Shown piece by piece: positions 41,595 through 50,728 of a stretch of DNA of 64,000 nt. Origin of the DNA: Cryobacterium arcticum. Lineage in GTDB: Bacteria; Actinomycetota; Actinomycetes; Actinomycetales; Microbacteriaceae. Each line of letters opens with the position of its first letter. Position 1 is the stretch's first letter. Below the pieces are notes generated by a model that saw nothing but the letters and a program-made list of their open reading frames with translations, was not told where the DNA came from and did not search any database. The DNA lies in contig NZ_CP016282.1 in NCBI RefSeq assembly GCF_001679725.1, forward strand, positions 2,728,001-2,792,000, written 5' to 3'. Position numbers and translations under genes: made by a program.

Positions 41595-43454
41595 TCATTC
41601 CGTGTTCGGTGGTTTTCGGGTGTTGGGGTCGTGGGCGCGGTGTTGGTTGGGTCGTCGCCATGTTCCGGTCGGGTCGATCCAGTGCGGTGCTTTCACCTGC
41701 GGTATCCCGTTGACCATGCGGATCTTCCACCCGGAGGTGTTGATGGTGTGGTGGTGGTACCAGCAGAGCAACACTCCGTTGTCGATGTCGGTGCGGCCGC
41801 CTTGTTCCCAGGGGATGACGTGGTGGATTTCGGTCCATTGGGGTGGGCAGGTGCAGCCGGGGGTGATGCAGCCGCCATCCCGGGCGGTGATGGCGCGGCG
41901 TTGCAGGGGGCTGAAGCAGCGGGCTTTGTTGCCCAGGGCGAGGACGGCGCCGTTGCCGCCGAAGAACACGGGCCGGATGCCACCGTTGTCGACCATCTGA
42001 TTGATTGTTTTCATCGACAGGGGTGCGTCGACGCCGTCGATCCAGCCGACGCCGATGCCGGCGAGGAGGTCTGCGGCACTCACGTGCACCATCACCGTTG
42101 GCGGCATCCCGCCCAGGGTGGGGGTGCGGGGGTCTTGGGCGACTTGGGTGAGGATGCCGCGGAGGATGTCGGCTCGTTTCTCGCCGCCGCTGCGTTCGTC
42201 GAGGATCTCCCCGGGCACGAGTTCGCCGGCTTCGATGCGTTCCTGTTCCTCGGCGGAGGGGAACCGGGGTGCGGTGCGGGCGGACTGATAGGTGTTGAAG
42301 AGGGTTTGGATGATGCCTTTGAGCTCCGGCGTCACGCCGCCGCGGAGGGGGTAGAGGCCGTTGCGGATCCCGCCGAAGGAGAACGTCGACTTCGCCTCGA
42401 GGACCTCCTCGTTGGGGGCGAGACCGTCCGGGTTCAGGGCCGCCTGCCACTGCAGCGCCATGTCGCGAAGCGCGTCAGCGGGGTAGGCGAACCCGTCCGA
42501 GTCACCCAACGGGGCGATCGGGCCCGTCATCGCCGCCTCACCAACGTCGTCGGCGTCGCCGGCAGCCCGGGTTCGGCCATAGACGGAGCCGGTGGCCGAT
42601 TCGACCAGGCCCGCCTCGGCCGCCTCAACATCGGCCGGGTTCGCGTCGAAGCGACCGTGGACCTTGTAATCGGCCAGGCCCTTCACGATCTCCTCCGCCG
42701 CGTCCAGACCGAGTTCCCCGTCGGCCAGGGCCGCGGCGACGGTCGGGAACACGGGGTCCAGGACGGTGCCGCCCATCATGCGTGGAGCGATCTTCTCGCC
42801 CAACCGCACCCGCCGTTTCATCTCCTGCCCCGACGCCCCGGTCAACCGGGTCAACAAATCCGTGTGGTGCGACGCGCCGAGCTTCCACGCCAACGAGTCC
42901 CGGCCCAACCCCGTCCGAGCCCGGTAATCCACCACCGTCGCCGTGGTCACCCGGGCCAGATCGGCCGGCCGGCCGACCTTCTCGGTCATCTGCGTCAAGG
43001 CGACCAGCTCCGCGTCGTTGAGCCCGTCAACATCGATCGAGCCCATCACCTCCTGCACCACCGCGGCGGCTTCGGACAGGAGCTGCAGTTTCTCCCCGAA
43101 CTCACCGGTGTGAGCGCGCTGCACCGCGGGGAGGTCTGCGGGGTCCCGCCATGTGGGTTGCGGGGCACCGCGTCGACCCGGGCGAGGAGTCACAGGTTCC
43201 GACTGATCACTCTCGATGCCGTCCGCGCCTGCCGACTCGGCGGCGGCACGCCTGGCTGCTCTTCCGACGGCTGGGTCGCCTGCTGAGGACGAGTCATCCG
43301 GCGTGTCGGTGGCTGCGTTTACGCTCGAGTCAGCGGCGACGTCGAAGGAGACAGGAACCGGACCGGCCAGGCTGGTGTTCCAGTCCTGCGGAGTACTGCC
43401 GGTGGGAGTGCCTCCCAGCGGTGCGGTGGAGCCGTTTACGAGCTCTTCGTCCAT
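41595..43454 (-). CDS. DUF222-HNH endonuclease (13E12 repeat family)
   Basis: A 619-residue protein with an N-terminal to central DUF222 domain (about 110-450; ALTQMTEKVGRPADLARVTT, ARTGLGRDSLAWKLGASHHT) and a C-terminal HNH endonuclease domain (about 525-580). The HNH core is RDGGCITPGCTCPPQWTEIH, then HVIPWEQGGRTDIDNGVLLC and YHHHTI, with four Cys and the HH pair intact. DUF222-HNH proteins are multicopy in actinobacteria and include the M. tuberculosis 13E12 (REP13E12) repeat family. The activity is presumed DNA cleavage but its target is unknown. It is flanked on both sides by repeat arrays sharing one core. GAGAAT lies 6 nt before ATG 43454. Confidence 0.9.
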   Translation of the reverse strand: MDEELVNGSTAPLGGTPTGSTPQDWNTSLAGPVPVSFDVAADSSVNAATDTPDDSSSAGDPAVGRAARRAAAESAGADGIESDQSEPVTPRPGRRGAPQPTWRDPADLPAVQRAHTGEFGEKLQLLSEAAAVVQEVMGSIDVDGLNDAELVALTQMTEKVGRPADLARVTTATVVDYRARTGLGRDSLAWKLGASHHTDLLTRLTGASGQEMKRRVRLGEKIAPRMMGGTVLDPVFPTVAAALADGELGLDAAEEIVKGLADYKVHGRFDANPADVEAAEAGLVESATGSVYGRTRAAGDADDVGEAAMTGPIAPLGDSDGFAYPADALRDMALQWQAALNPDGLAPNEEVLEAKSTFSFGGIRNGLYPLRGGVTPELKGIIQTLFNTYQSARTAPRFPSAEEQERIEAGELVPGEILDERSGGEKRADILRGILTQVAQDPRTPTLGGMPPTVMVHVSAADLLAGIGVGWIDGVDAPLSMKTINQMVDNGGIRPVFFGGNGAVLALGNKARCFSPLQRRAITARDGGCITPGCTCPPQWTEIHHVIPWEQGGRTDIDNGVLLCWYHHHTINTSGWKIRMVNGIPQVKAPHWIDPTGTWRRPNQHRAHDPNTRKPPNTE

Positions 43455-44150
43455 ACCCCTATTCTCCCACGAATCAGAGAATATTGTGAGGAAATGTCAA
43501 GTTATCAACAAGGGAATCTCGAGAATATTTGCGCCGGAGTCATTGCAGGTTCATAGAGGTTTCTAAGGGGATCTCGACAGGCTCGATCAGCGATCGGGCG
43601 CGGTGGACAGCAGGGCGCGGGATCTCGACAGGCTCGATCAACGATCGGGGCACGGTGGACAGCAGGTTACGGGATCTCGACAGGCTCGATCAACGACGTG
43701 GGCGCGGCGGACAGCAGGGCGCGGGATCTCGACAGGCTCGATCAACGATCGGGGCACGGTGGACAGCAGGTCGCGGGATCTCGACAGGCTCGATCGACGA
43801 TCGGGGCACGGTGGACAGCGGGGCGCGGGATCTCGACAGGCTCGATCAACGATCGGTGCACGGTGGACAGCAGGTTGCGGGATCTCGACAGGCTCGATCG
43901 GCGATCGGGGGCGCTGGACAGCAGGGCGCGGGATCTCGACAGGCTCGATCTGCGATCGGGGCGCGGCGGACAGCAGGGCGCGGGATCTCGACAGGCTCGA
44001 TCGACGATCGGGGCACGGTGGACAGCAGGGCGCGGGAGCTCGACGGGCGACGGACTCGTTCAGCGACACGGGTGCGGTGGACAGCAGGTTGCGGGATCTC
44101 GTCGGGGTCGACCGGCGACCGGGCACGGGTGGAACTACGTGTGGGAAAGG
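43455..44150. other. 696-bp non-coding region filled by a repeat array
   Basis: This covers the short AT-rich promoter side of the HNH gene (43455-43567) and the 51-52-bp array (43568-44133). Long open frames cross the array in several frames, but they arise from its composition and period, not from coding. Confidence 0.75.
43568..44133 (+). repeat. Tandem array, 51-52 bp x 11
   Basis: Units start at 43568, 43619, 43671, 43723, 43775, 43827, 43879, 43930, 43982, 44034 and 44093. Nine are well conserved: core GATCTCGACAGGCTCGATC, then a variable RRCGATCGG, then CGGTGGACAGCAGG and a short variable end. The last two are degenerate. Spacer-like parts are also repeated, so it is not a CRISPR. It lies directly upstream of the HNH gene and downstream of the lipoprotein gene. 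Confidence 0.92.
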
Positions 44151-45284
44151 CTAGGTGGCCTCCGCGTAGCGCTGGTACGCCGCTGCGGCGAGCGCCGTGG
44201 CCCCGGACAGGCCGGCCTCGACCGGTGACGTCACGGTGAGCCAGGTGCCGTCCGCCATCAGGGTGACCTGGCACTGGTCATCCCCGCACCCTGCCAACGC
44301 CTCAACCCCGGATGCCGGCCATTCGGCATCCGGCTCCCCCGAGAGATCCACTGACTGCATCGGAACGGTGGAGGGGATTGCGTCGGGCGGAGTGGCCGCC
44401 CAGAGTCCGCCCGCACCGGGAAGGATTGTGAGCGCGACTCCACTCGCAACAGACTCCCCCGACCACCCGCAACTGACGAGCCCGCCGTGTACCCATGCAG
44501 CGACGTGCTGCGATTTCCGGTCGTCGAGCACCAGCAGGTCGCCGCCGGTCGCATCGCCGAGCGCTCCCGTCTCATTGAGGTCGTGCGGGCTGAGAAGCGC
44601 TCCGCACTCCGGGCGGGACGTTGGAGCCTTCTGCTCGAACTTCAGAGAGCGGAGCGAGTCCACGACCCCGCCGGCGTAGGGCAGGAAGGCGTCCGGGTCC
44701 AGATCGGGAGATGCGACGGAGATGGAGATCCACGAGGAGCCGATGAGCACCTCTGCGCGGCAGCCCTCCCATTCGCCATCCCGGCAGGCGGAGTAAGCCT
44801 CGTCGCCGAGAGCGGCGGGCTGCATGTTCCGCAACCCGTCGTTCACGTCGGGCTCGACCAGGCCGAACTCGGATGCACCGTTCGGCAACACCGACACACG
44901 CACCTCAGGACCACCCTCTTCTGCGGCCGACCCGATGTAGCGGCAGTGCTGCTCCCCAGCCAGGCGCAGAGCCGGCGCTGCCATGGCCCCGGCCACAGCC
45001 CCAGGATAGGCAGTGACAGTCACGGGTGGATCCTGCTGATCCACGACCTCGGCCACCGGAAGGCCCAGAACGCCCGCCGCGGCGTCGAGAGGCACGTACA
45101 TGCCGCAATTGATGAGGACGACCTCATCGCCCACACCGGCACTGTAGGTCGCTTCAGCCGCCGCTGTCGCCACCCCACTGGGGCCGACCACCGGGCTTGC
45201 CGCGCATCCGGCCAGCAGCATCAGCATCGCCGCGACCCCCGTCGCTCGAGCCCGCAACCGGCGCCCCTGCCTCACTGCCCGCAC
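44151..45284 (-). CDS. Hypothetical lipoprotein
   Basis: A 377-residue exported protein I do not recognise. It has a basic N-region (MRAVRQGRRLRARATG), a short hydrophobic helix and the lipobox LLAGC with Cys27, so it is anchored to the outer face of the cytoplasmic membrane. The mature part contains several Cys pairs (NCGMY, EQHCRY, ACRDGEWEGC, ECGALL, VSCGW, GCGDDQC) that may form disulfides, and two similar halves each with an SxxS-like beta pattern (SSWISISVASP, GTWLTVTSPVE), suggesting a duplicated domain. The start is GTG 45284. It lies next to the repeat array, with 18 bp between. Confidence 0.65.
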   Translation of the reverse strand: MRAVRQGRRLRARATGVAAMLMLLAGCAASPVVGPSGVATAAAEATYSAGVGDEVVLINCGMYVPLDAAAGVLGLPVAEVVDQQDPPVTVTAYPGAVAGAMAAPALRLAGEQHCRYIGSAAEEGGPEVRVSVLPNGASEFGLVEPDVNDGLRNMQPAALGDEAYSACRDGEWEGCRAEVLIGSSWISISVASPDLDPDAFLPYAGGVVDSLRSLKFEQKAPTSRPECGALLSPHDLNETGALGDATGGDLLVLDDRKSQHVAAWVHGGLVSCGWSGESVASGVALTILPGAGGLWAATPPDAIPSTVPMQSVDLSGEPDAEWPASGVEALAGCGDDQCQVTLMADGTWLTVTSPVEAGLSGATALAAAAYQRYAEAT

Positions 45285-45501
45285 CCCGATACCGCTCGCA
45301 CTTCGGCCACCGCGCGCACCCCGGTCACCGCACGTATCCCATCACTGCATCCATCCCGTTGCCCCCTTGCCGGTGTTGCTTCAACTTCACCCTACGGCTC
45401 GCTCCCCGACGCAGGCCGACGAGCGGTACCCCCCGAACAGGGCCCGCATGCCCGCGTACAGAACCTGTCCCGGCACACGGGACATGCCCACACCGGATGG
45501 C

Positions 45502-45507
45502 TACGCT
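45502..45507 (+). promoter_or_regulatory. -10 box TACGCT for leaderless ptrB
   Basis: TACGCT, then GAAGGA, then ATG 45514. It supports this ATG over the upstream end of the open frame at 45367. Confidence 0.6.
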
Positions 45508-45513
45508 GAAGGA

Positions 45514-47697
45514 ATGAATCTTCCTCCCCTCGCCGCCCAGAAGCCCACCCGGCGCATCCACCACAACGATGTGTACGTCGATAACTACGAGTGGCTGCGC
45601 GACAAGGAGGCCCCCGAGGTGATCGCCCACCTCGAGGCCGAGAACGCCTACACGGATGCCCGCACCGCCCACTTGGAGCTGCTGCAGGAGCAGATCTTCG
45701 AGGAGATCAAGGACCGCACCCAGGAGACCGACCTCAGCGTTCCCGTGCGCCGCGGGCAGTGGTGGCACTACACCCGCTCGGTCGAGGGCATGGAGTACGG
45801 CATCCACTGCCGCGCGCCCATCAGCGGCCCGGACGACTGGGCTCCCCCGGTGATCGAGCCTGTCGCCGGCACTGCGGACGCCGCCTCGGGCCAGACCGCC
45901 CAGGCCGCCGGCCTGCCCGGTGAGCAGGTACTCCTCGACGACAACGCCGAAGCCGCCGAGCTCGACTTCTACTCGCTGGGGTCCTTCGACGTGAGCGACG
46001 ACGGTACCGCGCTGCTCTACGCCGTCGACGCGGAGGGCGACGAGCGGTACACCGTGCGGATCCGCATCATCGCCACCGGCGAGAACCTCGCCGACGAGAT
46101 CCCCAACACCAGCGCCGGCGCGCTCTTCGATCCCACCGGCCGCTACGTCTTCTACACGACGGTCGACGACGCGTGGCGCCCCGACACCGTGTGGCGTCAC
46201 GAGGTCGGCACCCCGGCCGACACCGATGTGAAGGTCTTCACCGAGCCCGACGAGCGCTTCTGGGTGGGCGTGGGCCGCTCACGCAGCAACCGCTACCTCA
46301 TGATCGAGGCAGGCTCCAGCGTCACCAGCGAGACCTACCTGCTCGACGCCGCCGACCCCACCGGCGAGTTCACCGTCGTGTGGCCACGCCGTGACAACGT
46401 CGAGTACGACGTGGAGCACGCCGTCATCGACGGCGAGGACCGCCTGCTGATCGTGCACAACGACAACGCCGTGAACTTCGAGCTCGTCAGCGTGGCCGCG
46501 GGCGACCCGCAGGGCGACAAGCGCGTGGTGCTGCCGCATAACGACCGCATCCGCCTCGAGAGCGTCGACGCGTTCAGGGACTTCGTTGTCGTGGAGTACC
46601 GCAAGGACGGCCTCACCCAGGTTGCCTACGCCACCAAGCGCGGCGGCGGACTCACCGAGCTGAGCTTCGACGAGGCGCTCTACTCGGTGGGTATCGGCAG
46701 CAACCCGGAGTGGAACCAGCCGACCATCCGGCTCGGCTACACGAGCTTCGTGACCCCGTCCACCGTGTACGACTACGTCGTCGCCACGGGAGAGCTGCGC
46801 CTGCTCAAGCAGCAGCCGGTGCTCGGCCACTACGACCCCAGCCTGTTCGAGCAGCGGCGCGAATGGGCCGTGGCAGCCGACGGCACCCGGGTGCCCATCT
46901 CGATCGTCTACCGCACCGACCTCGTCGCCCCCGGCACCCCGGCGCCCACCCTGCTCTACGGCTACGGCTCGTACGAGATCAGCATCGACCCGTCGTTCAG
47001 CATCGCGAGGCTCAGCCTGCTCGACCGGGGCATGGTCTTCGCCGTCGCCCACGTGCGCGGCGGCGGCGAGCTCGGCCGAAAGTGGTACGAGAGCGGCAAG
47101 ACCCACCGAAAGCGCAACTCGTTCACCGACTTCATCGCCTGCGCCGAGCACCTCATCGACTGCGGCTACACCTCCCCCGACCGGCTCGTCGCCGAGGGAC
47201 GCAGCGCCGGCGGCCTGCTGATGGGCGCCGTCGCCAACCTGGCCCCTGCCCTGTTCTCCGGCATCCTGGCCGGTGTGCCGTTCGTGGACCCACTCACCTC
47301 CATCCTCGACCCGAGCCTGCCGCTCACCGTGATCGAGTGGGACGAGTGGGGCGACCCGCTGCACGACGCCGAGGTGTACTCCTACATGAAGTCGTACTCC
47401 CCGCTCGAGAATGTGCACCAGACGCACTACCCGCGCATCCTCGCCGTCACTAGCCTCAATGACACCCGAGTGCTCTATGTCGAACCGGCCAAGTGGGTGG
47501 CCCGGCTGCGTGAAGTAGGTGCGGATGCCCTGCTCAAGACCGAAATGTCGGCCGGCCATGGCGGCGTATCCGGCCGTTACGCCGGTTGGCGCGAGCGGGC
47601 GTTCGACTACGCGTGGATCGTCGACGCGGCGGGCGCGCATCCGTCTGGAGAGGGCGAGTTGGCCGCCCTCGGCGCTGACGGCAGCACCGAGGCGTAG
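45514..47697 (+). CDS. ptrB: Oligopeptidase B (S9A serine peptidase)
   Basis: A 727-residue cytosolic serine oligopeptidase that cleaves short peptides after Arg or Lys. A seven-bladed beta-propeller (about 70-430) gates an alpha/beta-hydrolase domain. The nucleophile is S564 in EGRSAGGLLMGAV, the acid is the Asp of LNDTRVLYVEPAKW, and the base is the His of SAGHGGVSGRY. The N-terminus AQKPTRRIHHNDVYVDNYEW is typical of oligopeptidase B. ATG 45514 is fixed by TACGCT 6 nt upstream. It is monocistronic, with a hairpin after it. Confidence 0.92.
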   Translation: MNLPPLAAQKPTRRIHHNDVYVDNYEWLRDKEAPEVIAHLEAENAYTDARTAHLELLQEQIFEEIKDRTQETDLSVPVRRGQWWHYTRSVEGMEYGIHCRAPISGPDDWAPPVIEPVAGTADAASGQTAQAAGLPGEQVLLDDNAEAAELDFYSLGSFDVSDDGTALLYAVDAEGDERYTVRIRIIATGENLADEIPNTSAGALFDPTGRYVFYTTVDDAWRPDTVWRHEVGTPADTDVKVFTEPDERFWVGVGRSRSNRYLMIEAGSSVTSETYLLDAADPTGEFTVVWPRRDNVEYDVEHAVIDGEDRLLIVHNDNAVNFELVSVAAGDPQGDKRVVLPHNDRIRLESVDAFRDFVVVEYRKDGLTQVAYATKRGGGLTELSFDEALYSVGIGSNPEWNQPTIRLGYTSFVTPSTVYDYVVATGELRLLKQQPVLGHYDPSLFEQRREWAVAADGTRVPISIVYRTDLVAPGTPAPTLLYGYGSYEISIDPSFSIARLSLLDRGMVFAVAHVRGGGELGRKWYESGKTHRKRNSFTDFIACAEHLIDCGYTSPDRLVAEGRSAGGLLMGAVANLAPALFSGILAGVPFVDPLTSILDPSLPLTVIEWDEWGDPLHDAEVYSYMKSYSPLENVHQTHYPRILAVTSLNDTRVLYVEPAKWVARLREVGADALLKTEMSAGHGGVSGRYAGWRERAFDYAWIVDAAGAHPSGEGELAALGADGSTEA

Positions 47698-47745
47698 GAG
47701 CCCGAATTATTCGTTGGGGCGACGGGCCCATCGACCCTGGTTCAC

Positions 47746-47780
47746 GGCGGTCAGCTTGCCAGTAAAGTGAGCTGATCGCC
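47746..47780 (+). terminator. Candidate terminator hairpin after ptrB
   Basis: GGCGGTCAGCT (47746-47756) pairs with AGCTGATCGCC (47770-47780) with one G-U pair and a 13-nt loop. There is no U-tract. It lies 49 bp after the ptrB stop codon and upstream of the GGDEF-EAL gene, so it could also be part of that gene's leader. Confidence 0.45.
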
Positions 47781-47849
47781 CAGCACCGCTGGAATGGCGG
47801 GAGCTCCCAGAGGCTCACCTGACGCGACGGAGAGTGTGCCGAGGGGAGC

Positions 47850-50156
47850 ATGGGTGTGAAGCTCGCTTCCCTGACCGCCGGACGGCACCCCGCCCTGTCG
47901 CGCACCGATGTGGTGGTGCTGTGCGGCATAGCCCTGGTGCTCGTGGCCAACCTCGTGGGCCTGTCGCTGCACGGCGACGGTTTCAACATCATCGTCGACG
48001 GCTGGATGGCGCTGCTCAGCGACTGGGCAGCCGTCGTTCTCGTCTGGCTGGCCGTGCAGCGCGGCACGCCCAGGCGAGCGGACGTCGTCCTCGCCGCCGC
48101 GGCTGTGACCGCGCTGGCCGTGGGCGACACCGCCTACCGGCTGCTCCCGGCAGCCTCCGCCGGCGACGTGGTTCCGACTCTCTCGGACGGCGCCTACCTG
48201 ACCTTCTACCTCCTGATGCTCGGCGTTGTCGCGGTGCTCGCCCACCGGTCACTGCGGAAACAGGCCTGGCCGGTGCTCCTCACCAGCGCCGTCGGCGCCC
48301 TCGGTGCCTCCTCGGTGCTGGCTGTGCTGCTCAGCCCGGCCCTGGACGGCGCCAGTGGCGCGCCGCTCTCGGCGCCCATCGTGCTGAGCATCGCCTTCCC
48401 CGTGCTCGACCTGCTGCTCATCGCCGCTCTGGCCGGGATCGCCGCCACGCCCGTACGGGTGCTGGGCCGGTCTGGCCTGCTGCTGGTGGCGGGGCTGATT
48501 CTCTTCGCCACGGCCGATGTGGTCTACGCCCAGCGGGTGCAGCTCGACCCCGTTCTCATCGGCACCGCCCTGAACGGCGCGTGGGCCGTGGGCTTCGCCC
48601 TCATCACGGTGTGGGTGCTCGTGACAGCCCGCACCCGCCGCCGGCCGGACCACACCACGGTGACCTCCGCATCCGACGCCTCGGCCTACGCCGCCACGGC
48701 CATCGCCGCCCCGCTCGTGGCCACCGCCGCCGGCCTGGTCGTGCTCCTCGTCGCCAGCCAGACCGAGGTCTCGGTTCTGGCCGTGAGCCTGGCCGGCAGC
48801 GCGCTGGCCCTCGCCGCGATCCCGCTGGCCTTCCGGCACCGCCTCCTGCACTCCCTGTCGCGCACTGACGAGCTCACCGGCCTGCCCAACCGCCGGGCCC
48901 TGGCGATGGACGTCGCCACCCGGCTCCGTGCCGTCGACGCGCGCCCCAGCGCCCTCCTGGTGCTCGACCTCGACAGGTTCAAGGAGGTCAACGACAGCCT
49001 CGGCCACGAGGCCGGCGACCGCTTGATCGAACGCATCAGCGCCCGCCTCACCGGCGCCCTGCAGGCCGGCGACCTGCTCGCCCGGCTCGGCGGCGACGAG
49101 TTCGCCGTGCACCTGCACCACGCCGACCGAATGCGCGCCACGGCCATGGCCCGCCGGCTCCGCGCGGTCACGGCCCGTCCCATCGTGATCGACGGCCTGA
49201 GCCTGGAGCTCGGCCTGAGCATCGGCATCGCGCTTTCCCCCGAGCACGGCTCCGACCTCAGCGGGCTGCTGCGCAAGGCCGACATGGCCATGTACTCCGC
49301 CAAAGCCACCCGGATGGGCCAGCGCATCTACTCCGAGGGCGACGACAGCAACGACGGGGCCCGGCTGCGCACCCTGCACGAGCTGCGCATCGCCCTGACC
49401 GACGACCAGCTCGTGCTGCACTATCAGCCCAAGGTGGACCTGGCCACGGACACGGTGCCCGGCGTGGAGGCCCTGGTGCGCTGGAACCATCCCACCCGCG
49501 GCCTGCTGTACCCGGCCGACTTCCTCGACGTTGCCGAGAACGGCGGCCTCATGCGCACGCTCACCCGGGTGGTGCTCGAACTCGCGCTCGACCAGGCCGC
49601 CGTCTGGCAGGCGCAGGGACGCGAGCTGACCGTCGCGGTGAACCTATCCTCCCGGTCTCTCGCCGACTACCAACTCGCCGGGGTGGTCACGCGGATGCTC
49701 ACGGCCAGGGGGCTGCCCGGCTCCGCGCTCATGCTCGAGGTGACCGAAGAGTTCCTGCTCGTGGACCGTGACCGGGCCCGGAACATCCTGATGCGCCTGC
49801 GCAGCGCGGGCGTGCTCATCGCCGTCGACGACTTCGGCACCGGGTACAGTTCGCTGGCCTACCTGCGTGACCTGCCCATCGACGAGCTCAAGCTCGACCA
49901 GTCCTTTGTCATCCCGATGCTCGACGACGATCGAGCCTCAGCGCTGGTGGCCTCCTCGATTCACCTGGGCCACAGCCTCGGCATGCGCATCGTGGCGGAG
50001 GGCGTGGAGACCGCGGAGGTTCTCGACCAGCTGGCGCACTTCGACTGCGACATGGCGCAGGGCTATTTCGTGTCGCGCCCGGTCGCCGCGAACCAGCTGG
50101 AGCGCTGGCTCGACGACCGCGCGGTGCTCCCGATCGACGTTCCCGCCGGCCGCTGA
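47850..50156 (+). CDS. Membrane GGDEF-EAL cyclic-di-GMP protein
   Basis: A 768-residue protein with about eight N-terminal membrane helices (residues 1-310), a GGDEF domain (about 335-490) and an EAL domain (about 515-760). The cyclase signature is intact (LARLGGDEFAVHL, about residue 413), but the allosteric RxxD I-site five residues upstream is absent (QAGD), so product inhibition is probably lost. The EAL domain keeps all catalytic residues: EALVRW, NLSSRSL, EVTEEFLL, VDDFGTGYSS, LKLDQSFV and AEGVET. It can therefore both make and degrade cyclic-di-GMP in principle. The membrane part has no recognised sensor motif. It is a single-gene unit. Confidence 0.9.
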   Translation: MGVKLASLTAGRHPALSRTDVVVLCGIALVLVANLVGLSLHGDGFNIIVDGWMALLSDWAAVVLVWLAVQRGTPRRADVVLAAAAVTALAVGDTAYRLLPAASAGDVVPTLSDGAYLTFYLLMLGVVAVLAHRSLRKQAWPVLLTSAVGALGASSVLAVLLSPALDGASGAPLSAPIVLSIAFPVLDLLLIAALAGIAATPVRVLGRSGLLLVAGLILFATADVVYAQRVQLDPVLIGTALNGAWAVGFALITVWVLVTARTRRRPDHTTVTSASDASAYAATAIAAPLVATAAGLVVLLVASQTEVSVLAVSLAGSALALAAIPLAFRHRLLHSLSRTDELTGLPNRRALAMDVATRLRAVDARPSALLVLDLDRFKEVNDSLGHEAGDRLIERISARLTGALQAGDLLARLGGDEFAVHLHHADRMRATAMARRLRAVTARPIVIDGLSLELGLSIGIALSPEHGSDLSGLLRKADMAMYSAKATRMGQRIYSEGDDSNDGARLRTLHELRIALTDDQLVLHYQPKVDLATDTVPGVEALVRWNHPTRGLLYPADFLDVAENGGLMRTLTRVVLELALDQAAVWQAQGRELTVAVNLSSRSLADYQLAGVVTRMLTARGLPGSALMLEVTEEFLLVDRDRARNILMRLRSAGVLIAVDDFGTGYSSLAYLRDLPIDELKLDQSFVIPMLDDDRASALVASSIHLGHSLGMRIVAEGVETAEVLDQLAHFDCDMAQGYFVSRPVAANQLERWLDDRAVLPIDVPAGR

Positions 50157-50214
50157 CCGCCTATCCCGCCCGGGCCGGGCGGAATAGAGTGACCGCGAAG
50201 CGAAGGAGCAGATC

Positions 50215-50670
50215 ATGCAGATCGACCGCATCGAACTTGAACCACGCACCATGCTGGGCCTGCACGAGACGGTCAAGATGGCCGACCTCACCGACTATTT
50301 CATGCGAGCGTTCGAGGCGTCGGCCGCTGAGCTCGCCCAGCAAGGCCTCGCCCCGGCCGGGCCGCCGCTGGCGCTGTACCACGGCATGCCGACCGACACC
50401 GTAGACGTCACGGCCGGGTTCCCGGTGGCCGGGCCCGCCCACGGCGCCGGCGACGTCGTGGTCACGGACCTGCCCGTCGGCGAGGCCGTCACGAGCATCT
50501 ACACCGGCCCCTACGACGGGATGACCCGCACCTACGACGAGATCGCCGTCTGGTTGCGCGAGCACGACCTGGCGACGGGCGCCGACATGTGGGAGGAATA
50601 CCTGACCGGACCCGACGCCGACCCGGACCCGGCCACCTGGCAGACCCGGATCGTGCTGCCGCTCGCCTGA
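50215..50670 (+). CDS. GyrI-like (AraC effector-binding type) protein
   Basis: A 151-residue stand-alone GyrI-like small-molecule-binding domain. The pattern of two SHS2-like halves is visible: RIELEPRTMLGLHETVKMAD, then ALYHGMPTDTVDVTAGFPV, VVVTDLPVGEAVTSIYTGPY and DMWEEYLTGPDADPDPATWQ. The conserved Glu in the last motif lies in the presumed ligand pocket. Such proteins bind drugs or hydrolyse cyclopropanoids, or inhibit gyrase in the SbmC branch. Which applies here is unknown. AAGGAG lies 6-7 nt before ATG 50215. Confidence 0.85.
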   Translation: MQIDRIELEPRTMLGLHETVKMADLTDYFMRAFEASAAELAQQGLAPAGPPLALYHGMPTDTVDVTAGFPVAGPAHGAGDVVVTDLPVGEAVTSIYTGPYDGMTRTYDEIAVWLREHDLATGADMWEEYLTGPDADPDPATWQTRIVLPLA

Positions 50671-50728
50671 GCGGATGCGAGGCTTCGCCGTCGCGGGGAT
50701 GTCGGCGGCTGCGTGAGAACATGGAGCC

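Noticed and set aside
41475..43286. 603-codon open frame on the plus strand opposite the HNH gene
   Set aside because: Shadow of a GC-rich gene; it starts inside the repeat array and has no recognisable domain.
43568..44133. CRISPR array
   Set aside because: The interval between cores is itself repeated in nearly every unit, there are no unique spacers of constant length and no cas genes.
43529..44239. Several overlapping open frames of 140-240 codons across the 51-52-bp array
   Set aside because: They are produced by a GC-rich tandem repeat without stop codons; peptides only repeat DLDRLDQRSGHGGQQ-like units and no ribosome site or family match is seen.
47746..47849. Cyclic-di-GMP riboswitch before the GGDEF-EAL gene
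   Set aside because: A hairpin exists, but the conserved GEMM-I or GEMM-II sequence blocks are not visible.
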